Under the pieces are notes generated by a model that worked only from the letters and a program-made list of their open reading frames with translations, searched no databases and was not told where the DNA came from. A DNA stretch of 35,924 nt from Deltaproteobacteria bacterium. GTDB lineage: Bacteria; Desulfobacterota; Syntrophia; Syntrophales; UBA8958. Where the stretch lies: the NCBI GenBank assembly GCA_026388335.1, contig JAPLJZ010000196.1, forward strand, positions 1 through 35,924, read 5' to 3'. The position numbers and the translations under genes are program-made. This document shows positions 25,898 through 32,853 of this stretch, piece by piece. How positions within the stretch are numbered: the stretch's first letter is position 1; every line of letters starts with the position of its first letter.

Positions 25898-25939
25898 AGA
25901 GCCCGGATGAGAGAAAAGCATCCGGGCTCTCTTTTTATT
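25898..25939 (+). terminator. Rho-independent terminator after the PIN/TRAM gene
   Basis: A perfect 12-bp stem (AGAGCCCGGATG with CATCCGGGCTCT) with a nine-base loop is followed by CTTTTTATT. It ends only four bases before the first likely ispD start. Confidence 0.85.
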
Positions 25940-25942
25940 ACC

Positions 25943-26656
25943 ATGACAAACGCGAAGATGAAGATTACGGCCGTAATCCCCGCCGGCGGGTCCGGCAGGC
26001 GCATGCAGAGCGGCAAGGCAAAACAGTATCTGCTCCTGCAGGGTATCCCATTACTTGTTCACACCCTTCGTACCTTCCAGGAGGCCCCGGTTATTGGGGA
26101 TATTGTCCTCGTAGTTCCCGCCGCCGATATGGCCAGGATTCAATCTGACATTGTCGATGCCTTTGCCATGACCAAGATCCGTAAGGTCGTTGCCGGCGGC
26201 AAGGAAAGACAGGATTCCGTCCGGAATGGACTCGCAGCACTGTCGGCAGATTGTGAAATCGTCATTATTCACGACGCAGCCCGGCCTTTTGTATCACTCG
26301 CCTTGATCGAAAAAGCGGCGAACGGAGCTATGCAGGAAGGGGCCGTAGCCGTTGGCGTACGGGTAAGGGATACGGTCAAGCAGTGTGACGGGGAAGAAAG
26401 GGTGATAGAAACCCTTGATCGGGAACAGATCTGGATGGCCCAGACGCCCCAGGCATTTCGGCGGGCGACGATCGTGGCCGCCCATCAAAAGGCGCAGGAA
26501 GACAACTTTTACGGCACCGATGACGCCGTGCTAGTGGAAAGGATGGGGATACCGGTGAGAATGATCGACAGTATTCCCGACAATATCAAGATCACCACAA
26601 CAGAGGACCTCGCTTGGGCAGAATATCGGTTATCATCAGGAAATACGATATCCTGA
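25943..26656 (+). CDS. ispD: 2-C-methyl-D-erythritol 4-phosphate cytidylyltransferase
   Basis: The enzyme transfers CMP to methylerythritol phosphate in the non-mevalonate isoprenoid pathway. VIPAGGSGRRMQSGKAKQYL is the nucleotide-binding start, GKERQDSVRNGL and IIHDAARPFVSL bind CTP and magnesium, and NFYGTDDAVLVERMG is the late motif. Length is about 237 residues. The frame opens at 25907, but that lies in the terminator hairpin; the ATG at 25943 or a second ATG at 25958 is more likely. Neither has a Shine-Dalgarno. It is followed by ispF, the usual partner. Confidence 0.95.
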   Translation: MTNAKMKITAVIPAGGSGRRMQSGKAKQYLLLQGIPLLVHTLRTFQEAPVIGDIVLVVPAADMARIQSDIVDAFAMTKIRKVVAGGKERQDSVRNGLAALSADCEIVIIHDAARPFVSLALIEKAANGAMQEGAVAVGVRVRDTVKQCDGEERVIETLDREQIWMAQTPQAFRRATIVAAHQKAQEDNFYGTDDAVLVERMGIPVRMIDSIPDNIKITTTEDLAWAEYRLSSGNTIS

Positions 26657-26669
26657 CAGGGGACAAATA

Positions 26670-27173
26670 GTGGAAAATCAAGTAAGAGTCGGCATTGGAT
26701 ACGACAGTCACAGATGGTCCGAAGGTCGCCGTCTTGTCCTTGGCGGCGTCAATATCCCTTATCAACAGGGCCTTTTGGGGCATTCCGACGCCGACGCCCT
26801 GATCCATGCTATTTGCGATGCCATTCTTGGGGCTATCGGGGAAGGCGACATCGGCGCCCATTTCCCGGATCATGACCCTGCTTTTAAAGACATCTCCAGT
26901 CTCCTGCTGCTCGGCCAGGTAAGGGAAATAACGTACAGCAAAGGATACCGGGTTGCCAATGTAGATGCTACCGTGATCCTGGAACAACCGAAGTTGCGGC
27001 CATATATATACGAAATGATTCATAACATTGCCGGAGCGCTTGCTCTTATCCCGGAAAGTGTCAGCGTCAAGGCCAAAACCAATGAGGGGATGGGATTCGT
27101 GGGGCGGGGAGAAGGCATTGCCGCCATGGCGATAGCCCTGGTCGAAACTATAGAGACAAATGGACGTTTTTAA
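26670..27173 (+). CDS. ispF: 2-C-methyl-D-erythritol 2,4-cyclodiphosphate synthase
   Basis: The 167-residue trimeric enzyme cyclises the CDP-methylerythritol phosphate product. VGIGYDSHRW carries the zinc-binding Asp-x-His, LLGHSDADALIHAICDA is the signature loop, and ANVDATVILEQPKL and AVSVKAKTNEGMGFVGRGEG-type segments follow (TNEGMGFVGRGEG visible here). The start is GTG with AGGGGA seven bases upstream, 13 bases after ispD. The ispD-ispF pair supplies two of the seven steps to isopentenyl diphosphate. Confidence 0.95.
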   Translation: MENQVRVGIGYDSHRWSEGRRLVLGGVNIPYQQGLLGHSDADALIHAICDAILGAIGEGDIGAHFPDHDPAFKDISSLLLLGQVREITYSKGYRVANVDATVILEQPKLRPYIYEMIHNIAGALALIPESVSVKAKTNEGMGFVGRGEGIAAMAIALVETIETNGRF

Positions 27174-27229
27174 GCAACCTGATCGTTCGACGCCGCCAGA
27201 CAACTTTTTTACGGAATGGATTCAACAAT

Positions 27230-28675
27230 ATGACGAATATACTTCCCCGCGTCCGCTTCGCTCCCTCCCCGACGGGGGAACTGCACGTCGGCAACGCTCG
27301 CACGGCCCTGTTTAACTGGCTTTTTGCGAAGCATTATCATGGTAGTTTTATCCTGCGTATAGAGGATACGGATCAGGTCCGGACATCCAAGGTCTTCGAG
27401 GCAAATCTGCGGCAAGATCTGGCCTGGCTTGGTATCGAATGGGATGAAGGACCGGGCAAGGGAGGCCCTTGCGGTCCCTACCATCAAAGTGAAAGATTAT
27501 CACTCTATCGGACCCATCTGGAAAGGCTGATCGCCGCTGAACTTGTCTATCCCTGCTATTGCACTGACGAGGAGTTGGAGACGGAAAGACTGAGTCTTAT
27601 TTCCCGAAAGATGATGCCTCGCTACATGGGAAAGTGCCGGAATCTGACTGCCGAAACCCGCAGAAGATTAGAGGCGGAAGGCCGGCCGGCGGCCTATCGC
27701 TTCCATGTACCCCCGGGGGCGATTACCTTTCATGACCTGATCAGGGGCCCCATGCGTTTCGAGGGCAGCGCCCTGGGAGATTTCATTATTGTCCGTTCCA
27801 ACGGCATTCCGGCGTACAATTTTGCCGTGGTTATCGATGATCATCTCATGAAAATCACCCATGTGATCCGGGGGGAAGATCATCTTTCCAACACCGCCCT
27901 ACAGCTTCTTCTCTATCGGGCCCTCGGCTTTGCACCCCCACAATTCGCCCATCACGCCCTGATCCTGGGATGGGACCGATCGAAGCTCAGCAAGCGGCAT
28001 GGATCTACAACCGTCCGGGAGTTTCGTGAGCAGGGGATACTTCCTCAGGTGTTAATCAACTATCTCGCCCTCTTAGGCGCCTCGTTCGGAGAAGGCAAGG
28101 AGGTCTGTACGATTGATGAAATTATCGAGAGCTTCTCCCTCAACCGGGCAGGTAAAAGCGGCGCCATCTTCGATAAAGACAAGTTGCTCTGGCTCAACAG
28201 CCTGTATATCAGGAAGGAATCTCTGACGACGCTAACCGGTTATATGCAGCCCTTCATCAAGGAGGCCGGTTATGCCCATCTTGAGGAGGCTCGTCTCCAC
28301 CGGATTCTGGACGCCGTCCGGGATAATATTACCAGTCTGGCGGAAATAGGAACTTATCTGCGAATTTTTGATGACAGCGCCTATGAACTCTCTGCCGGGG
28401 CGCTACAGATTCTTGCCGACGACGAAACAAGGAAGGTTGTTTTGAGCCTGCTTGATCTCCTCAATAATACTGACGCGGAAGGCGATGAGCTTTATCGGAC
28501 CCTGATACCTCTTCTGCCCGAGAAAACGGGCTTGCGGGGCAAGAAACTCTTCATGCCCCTGCGCGCAGCTATCACCGGCCAGACAAAAGGGCCTGAATTA
28601 GACCGATTCTTCTCAATCCTGGGCAAGTCCTCCCTGCAATACCGCCTCCGAAAGGCCATCGCCGCCACAACCTGA
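27230..28675 (+). CDS. gltX: Glutamyl-tRNA synthetase
   Basis: This 481-residue class I synthetase charges tRNA with glutamate. The HIGH-type motif reads FAPSPTGELHVGNARTALFN, the KMSKS-type motif reads SKLSKRHG, and RIEDTDQVR is the conserved N-terminal loop. A zinc-like insertion (CYCTDEELE, and a cysteine in MGKCRNL) is present. The C-terminal anticodon-binding part contains PLLPEKTGLRGKKLFMPLRAAITG, normal for the family. Whether it is discriminating or also charges tRNA-Gln cannot be told here. It is 56 bp after ispF and is followed by a strong palindrome. Confidence 0.97.
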   Translation: MTNILPRVRFAPSPTGELHVGNARTALFNWLFAKHYHGSFILRIEDTDQVRTSKVFEANLRQDLAWLGIEWDEGPGKGGPCGPYHQSERLSLYRTHLERLIAAELVYPCYCTDEELETERLSLISRKMMPRYMGKCRNLTAETRRRLEAEGRPAAYRFHVPPGAITFHDLIRGPMRFEGSALGDFIIVRSNGIPAYNFAVVIDDHLMKITHVIRGEDHLSNTALQLLLYRALGFAPPQFAHHALILGWDRSKLSKRHGSTTVREFREQGILPQVLINYLALLGASFGEGKEVCTIDEIIESFSLNRAGKSGAIFDKDKLLWLNSLYIRKESLTTLTGYMQPFIKEAGYAHLEEARLHRILDAVRDNITSLAEIGTYLRIFDDSAYELSAGALQILADDETRKVVLSLLDLLNNTDAEGDELYRTLIPLLPEKTGLRGKKLFMPLRAAITGQTKGPELDRFFSILGKSSLQYRLRKAIAATT

Positions 28676-28720
28676 AAAAAACATCCGTCGACTTGGCTGT
28701 ACTTGTACGTCCGGGTTTAT

Positions 28721-28775
28721 ATGAAAATTCCCCCTAACCCCCCTTTGAGAAAGGGGGGTTAGGGGGAATTTTCAT
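28721..28775. repeat. Perfect 26-bp palindrome, dispersed CCCCCTAACCCCCCTTT-type repeat
   Basis: The arms (28721-28746 and 28750-28775) are exact reverse complements with a three-base GAG loop. The core is AATTCCCCCTAACCCCCC. It sits between the convergent gltX and PilZ genes, so it may act as a two-way terminator, but T-tracts are short. The same family, degraded, appears at 16516. From memory such palindromes are dispersed in many bacterial genomes. Confidence 0.9.
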
Positions 28776-28823
28776 GCTTCGTTGTGCCCGCTGCCGGGCA
28801 TGGATGTTAGTTACGGGGTGAGA

Positions 28824-29483
28824 CTAACCGAGTTTGCCTTCGATTAACAGCTTCCGCTGGATTTCAAGAATTTTTCTCATCAAATACCGTTCATAATCTC
28901 GACTGTTCCCCTTGAATGCTGCCCCCACATAGTGCAGATCCGGATCATGAGAAACAGGCGCCGTTATCCTCAACACCTTTACCGCCAGCTCTAAAAAATA
29001 CTCGTCAATAATCAGAGCAATTTTAAACTCCTCATACATTTCCGGCACATCCTTGCCCCGATAGCTGAACTGGAAACCACCTACAGAGATGTCGATAATA
29101 TTGAGCCTTTGTCCTTTCCACTCGATACTGAGGTTGCTATCGGCGGGAGGACGAACTCGAAAATCCAGCCTCAGGTTGTAGGTGTCCAGCCGGGTCTTCT
29201 GTTCAAGACCCACGGCCGTGACCTCTGAGGAAGACAGCTTGTAGTTGGTGATGAAATCCGTTACCTTGGCCTGTACCCCATAACGAACAGGTTGCCCATC
29301 TTTTCTTATTAGAAAGGTGAGGGATATTTCCCGGTTCAAGTTATGTTTGGTCAGGGGGGGGGTGGTTTGGGCAATGATGATCCGGCGGTTGATTACGTCA
29401 TAGATCAGGGATTTCATATGCCTGCTCTGATCGACGATATCGAGGGACAACCCCGGCCTGATTGGTGTCCTGCTTTGTTCCAT
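28824..29483 (-). CDS. PilZ domain protein (probable c-di-GMP receptor)
   Basis: The protein has about 219 residues. An N-terminal YcgR-like beta domain (about 1-110, YDVINRRIIIAQTTPPL) is followed by a PilZ domain with both c-di-GMP signature parts: RxxxR within LRLDFRVRPP and DISVGG in IIDISVGGFQF. Such proteins bind cyclic di-GMP and alter motility, secretion or polysaccharide output. The ATG at 29483 was preferred over a TTG at 29510; both precede the YcgR-like region. It stands alone, convergent with gltX. Confidence 0.88.
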   Translation of the reverse strand: MEQSRTPIRPGLSLDIVDQSRHMKSLIYDVINRRIIIAQTTPPLTKHNLNREISLTFLIRKDGQPVRYGVQAKVTDFITNYKLSSSEVTAVGLEQKTRLDTYNLRLDFRVRPPADSNLSIEWKGQRLNIIDISVGGFQFSYRGKDVPEMYEEFKIALIIDEYFLELAVKVLRITAPVSHDPDLHYVGAAFKGNSRDYERYLMRKILEIQRKLLIEGKLG

Positions 29484-29685
29484 AGAATGCTCGCGCTCCA
29501 ATTGTCCCAAAAGTCTCTGTCGCAGCAGGCTTTATACAAGCGGGAGAGGAGATAAAATCGTAACCATGATTCCCCCACCGCGAATATAGAGATAAGTGAT
29601 GCCGCCCGTCAAGGGAAAATTTTTCTTGTAATCAATCCTTTCGCCGTATTTTTCGTTATCGGAAACGATTGGGTGTGGATATGTG

Positions 29686-29811
29686 ATTCCAATTCCAAAT
29701 CAAAGATGAAATCAAGGCGGCAAGGCAGAGGCGACGCAGGCGTATTTTTCATACGTCGAGGAGCCGATTGCCGATGCCAACGAAGATAGCGCTTTGATTT
29801 GGAATTGGAAT
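29686..29811. mobile_element. 126-bp MITE-like element with 20-bp perfect terminal inverted repeats
   Basis: The ends are ATTCCAATTCCAAATCAAAG (29686-29705) and its exact reverse complement at 29792-29811. The interior holds a small hairpin around CGTAT-TTTTC-ATACG and has no open frame of note. No target duplication is obvious. It fills most of the 326-base gap between the PilZ gene and the transpeptidase gene. It looks like a non-autonomous dispersed repeat; no transposase is in the window. Confidence 0.75.
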
Positions 29812-29836
29812 GAGATATTTTTGTTGTGAGTCTACT

Positions 29837-30649
29837 TTATGGAAAACCCCAAACAGGCCGGAACTGCCGGTAGATCCCTTCCGGGAGCTGGATGAGGATG
29901 GGATTTGCCGAAGGGTCGAGCCAGCGGATTAGTCTCTCCATGTTTTCCTGCGACATGGCCGTGCATCCCGCCGTCCCTGCATCAGATCCTTTCCAGATGT
30001 GCATAAAAATACAGGAACCCCTTCCGGGGATGGCCGGGTTGTTGTTATGATCGATAACGATGCCCAGGCGGTACTGGTTGTCCGCACGGCGCATCTCCTC
30101 ATCGCTTTTCCAGTCGGGTTTGATCAGGCTTGTATCGACAATCCGATTATAATGAGGGGACTGGTCGTCATCGACACACCGGATGGAAGAGGTCATTTTT
30201 ATGTAGGGTAGCTTGATCCAGGCAGCTTGATTGGCCGGTGCGTATCCAAAGGCGCTGCTCAGTTTGAAAATTCCCGCCGGGGCCCGCCCGTCTCCTTCCC
30301 GTTTCTCCGGACCTTCAGGAAAAACAGTGGGATGCAGGCCGATGCCCCAGCCCAGACCGTTGCGCCCAACCACGACGGGGATCGCCTCGCCCACGGGCCG
30401 CCAAATATCTTTTGGGGAAGATCTGTCGTAGCGTTGCAGTATCCCCTGCGGCGCCGTCCAGTCGGCGGTCTTGACAACCACTGCTTGCCGGAGGACGGAA
30501 AGACTAAGGCCGCGGGAATCGGAAGGCGTTACGGCAGCGGGATGAACCGGGATGAGGGGGGTGAAATCCACTCCCCCCGCCGGCGCTGAAATAGCCGATA
30601 AAATCAATAACGACACCAACATAGTCCACATCCGTTTACATCTCATCAT
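29837..30649 (-). CDS. L,D-transpeptidase family protein, exported
   Basis: The 270-residue protein has a signal peptide (residues 1-25, cleavage near SAPAGG). The catalytic YkuD-type domain ends with FMHIWKGSDAGTAGCTAM, where the histidine and cysteine are the transpeptidase active residues; the usual SHGC reads TAGC. Upstream GVIDHN-like loop (GIVIDHNNNPAIPGRG) also fits. It resembles the COG3786 group of YkuD proteins, whose substrates are less defined than those of ErfK. It is the last gene after ampG on the minus strand, 42 bp away, so a cell-wall role is likely. Confidence 0.85.
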   Translation of the reverse strand: MMRCKRMWTMLVSLLILSAISAPAGGVDFTPLIPVHPAAVTPSDSRGLSLSVLRQAVVVKTADWTAPQGILQRYDRSSPKDIWRPVGEAIPVVVGRNGLGWGIGLHPTVFPEGPEKREGDGRAPAGIFKLSSAFGYAPANQAAWIKLPYIKMTSSIRCVDDDQSPHYNRIVDTSLIKPDWKSDEEMRRADNQYRLGIVIDHNNNPAIPGRGSCIFMHIWKGSDAGTAGCTAMSQENMERLIRWLDPSANPILIQLPEGIYRQFRPVWGFP

Positions 30650-30691
30650 GAAGTGTGAAAGGCCGGAATGAGAACCTATTTACAGCCCCAT

Positions 30692-31951
30692 TCATGAATG
30701 CACATCGATCCCGTTGGCCCATTTGTTGTAACGAATCAGCAATAGCAGCCCGGGAATGGCCAGAGCGGTGCAGATGATAAAAAACCAGACCCAGCCGGCG
30801 GCGACGACGAGATACCCTGTGGGGGCTCCGGTGATGTAGCGGCTGACCGCCATGAGGCTGCTCAAGAGGGCGTACTGGGTCGCCGTGAAGCGGGCATTGC
30901 ACAAGCTCATCAGGAGAGCCATATAGGCCGCCGTCCCCATGCCGCCGCAGATGTTTTCCACACCGATGACGACGCTCAGGGCCCAGAGCTGGCGACCCGT
31001 AAACTCCAGAAGTACAAAAGAGATCGTGGAGATGCCCTGGAGGATTCCGAAGACCAGGAGGGACCGCCGCAGATCCCATTTCGTCATCAGGGCGCCACCG
31101 ACAATGCCCCCCAGGATCGTGGCTGCCATGCCGAATCCCTTGAAGATGGTTCCGAGCTCCGTCCGGGAAAAGCCGATGTGCTGCAGGATATAGGGCGTCG
31201 TCATCTGGGCGGCGGCGACGTCCCCGATTTTATAGAGGATGACGAAAAGGAGAATCTCCCAGGCCCCCGGCCGCCGGAAGAATTCCACAAAGGGATAAAT
31301 GATGGCCTCGTGGAGGCTTTTTGGCGGCGTTGCCGTCTCCTGCCGGGGACGGCCTTGAGCAGGGTCGGGGCATAAAAATGTGGCTACGCAGCCGATGACC
31401 ATGACCAGTCCCATAATTACATAAACACTGCGCCAGGAGATGTGATCCGACAGGATCAGGGCCAGGGCGCCGCTGACCAGGATGGCCAGCCGGTAGCCCA
31501 TGATCCATATTCCCGCTCCCGCCCCGCGCTCTTCAGGGGCAAGATATTCCGTCCGGTAGGCGTCCAGAACGATATCCTGGCTGGCGCTGAAAAAGGCCAG
31601 GGCCACGGCCCAGAGGGCAACGAGGAGGGATTGCGAGGAGGGATTGAAAAAACCCATCGTGGCGATGATCGCAATGAGGGCCAATTGGGTGATGAGCATC
31701 CATCCCCTTCTCCTGCCCAGAAAGGGGGGAACGTAGCGATCCATAAGGGGCGACCAGAGAAACTTGAAGGCGTAGGGGAGGCCGACCAGGGAAAAAATGC
31801 CGATCGTCTTGATATCGACACCCTCCGTGACCAGCCAGGCCGAGAGGGTCGAACTTGTCAGGGCCAGGGGCATCCCGGAGGCAAATCCCAGGACAAGCAT
31901 GAGGAGCATCTTTTTGCTGAGGTAGATTTTAAAAATGGCAATAGCCCCCAT
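30692..31951 (-). CDS. ampG: AmpG-family muropeptide permease (MFS)
   Basis: The 419-residue protein has about 12 transmembrane helices and closely matches AmpG at the start: LGFASGMPLALTSSTLSAWL, IGIFSLVGLPYAFKFLWSPL and DRYVPPFLGRRRGWMLITQL. Further on SQDIVLDAYRTEYLAPEERG is conserved. AmpG brings GlcNAc-anhydroMurNAc peptides from cell-wall turnover into the cytoplasm. It lies 14 bp after a C26 gamma-glutamyl hydrolase gene and 42 bp before an L,D-transpeptidase gene. No ampD, nagZ or ampC is in the window. Confidence 0.93.
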   Translation of the reverse strand: MGAIAIFKIYLSKKMLLMLVLGFASGMPLALTSSTLSAWLVTEGVDIKTIGIFSLVGLPYAFKFLWSPLMDRYVPPFLGRRRGWMLITQLALIAIIATMGFFNPSSQSLLVALWAVALAFFSASQDIVLDAYRTEYLAPEERGAGAGIWIMGYRLAILVSGALALILSDHISWRSVYVIMGLVMVIGCVATFLCPDPAQGRPRQETATPPKSLHEAIIYPFVEFFRRPGAWEILLFVILYKIGDVAAAQMTTPYILQHIGFSRTELGTIFKGFGMAATILGGIVGGALMTKWDLRRSLLVFGILQGISTISFVLLEFTGRQLWALSVVIGVENICGGMGTAAYMALLMSLCNARFTATQYALLSSLMAVSRYITGAPTGYLVVAAGWVWFFIICTALAIPGLLLLIRYNKWANGIDVHS

Positions 31952-31965
31952 GTAACGTCAAATGT

Positions 31966-32787
31966 TTAAAAGGCAGAAACCCTATTATTTGCTGCTGCCT
32001 TCACGAGGGCCAAAAACGGCTGGCGATGAGGCGCCTCTCCCTGCATCCGTTCGGGATGCCACTGAAGCCCCAGGACAAACCGGCCACTTGCGGCCCAGGG
32101 CGAACCGGGGGCGGGCTCGATGGCCTCGATGATCCCGTCGGCGCTCCAGGCCGACGCGATGAGGTACTTCCCGATCCTGTCCGGATGGATGGCCTGGTGA
32201 TGAAAGGAGTTGGTCGCCAGCATGGCGCCCGGCGGCGTGCCCGTGGCGCGAGCGGCCAGGCTGTGAGGAATGAACCGGACGGGATGACGGAAAAAAAGGG
32301 GTTCTTTCCCTTGCTTCTCCCGGTCTTGCCGACTGTGGGGCAGGGGCGGGCCGCCCTCCCGAGGGCGCCATTCCGTGCCGATATCCTGAACCAGGGCGCC
32401 CCCCCGGGCGATGGCAAGGAGTTGACAACCCCCGCATATGCCCAGCACCGGAAGATCTGTTTCTTCCAGGATAATTCTGGCCAGGGCGATATCGAAATGA
32501 TCCCGTCGGGGATGCATCAGTTCTTCTTCCGGTTGCGGATGCCCGCCGTAATGTTCCGGCCGGTAGTCGGCCCCGCCGATGAAAAGAAAGCCTTTAAGTA
32601 AAGTAATTATTTCCCGGATCTGCCGGTAATCCTGATAGGGGGGAATACAGATGGGGATACCGCCGGCGCCCGCTATGGCATCTATATAGCCCAGGGGCGC
32701 CAGCGCCTCGCCGGGGTCACCCCCTGACGACGGCGGGATAGACATGTTTACTCCGATAAAAGGGAGGGAATCCGGTGTTTTCAACAT
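31966..32787 (-). CDS. Class I glutamine amidotransferase-like gamma-glutamyl hydrolase (peptidase C26)
   Basis: The 273-residue protein has the triad-bearing elbow LGICGGCQLLAIARGG (nucleophile cysteine) and GLQWHPERMQ (histidine and glutamate). N-terminal PFIGVNMSIPPSS and GFLFIGGADYRPEHYGG are typical of the PuuD/gamma-glutamyl-GABA hydrolase group. It cleaves gamma-glutamyl amide bonds. Polyamine genes are not nearby; instead ampG follows after 14 bp, so the natural substrate may be a cell-wall peptide with a gamma-glutamyl bond. That is inference. It lies 66 bp after thyX. Confidence 0.88.
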   Translation of the reverse strand: MLKTPDSLPFIGVNMSIPPSSGGDPGEALAPLGYIDAIAGAGGIPICIPPYQDYRQIREIITLLKGFLFIGGADYRPEHYGGHPQPEEELMHPRRDHFDIALARIILEETDLPVLGICGGCQLLAIARGGALVQDIGTEWRPREGGPPLPHSRQDREKQGKEPLFFRHPVRFIPHSLAARATGTPPGAMLATNSFHHQAIHPDRIGKYLIASAWSADGIIEAIEPAPGSPWAASGRFVLGLQWHPERMQGEAPHRQPFLALVKAAANNRVSAF

Positions 32788-32853
32788 ATTTTGGCCCCGG
32801 CTTCCGCCGGTGTGGCAGCGTTGGTGACTTTATAAAATAGGGGCGCGGTACCC

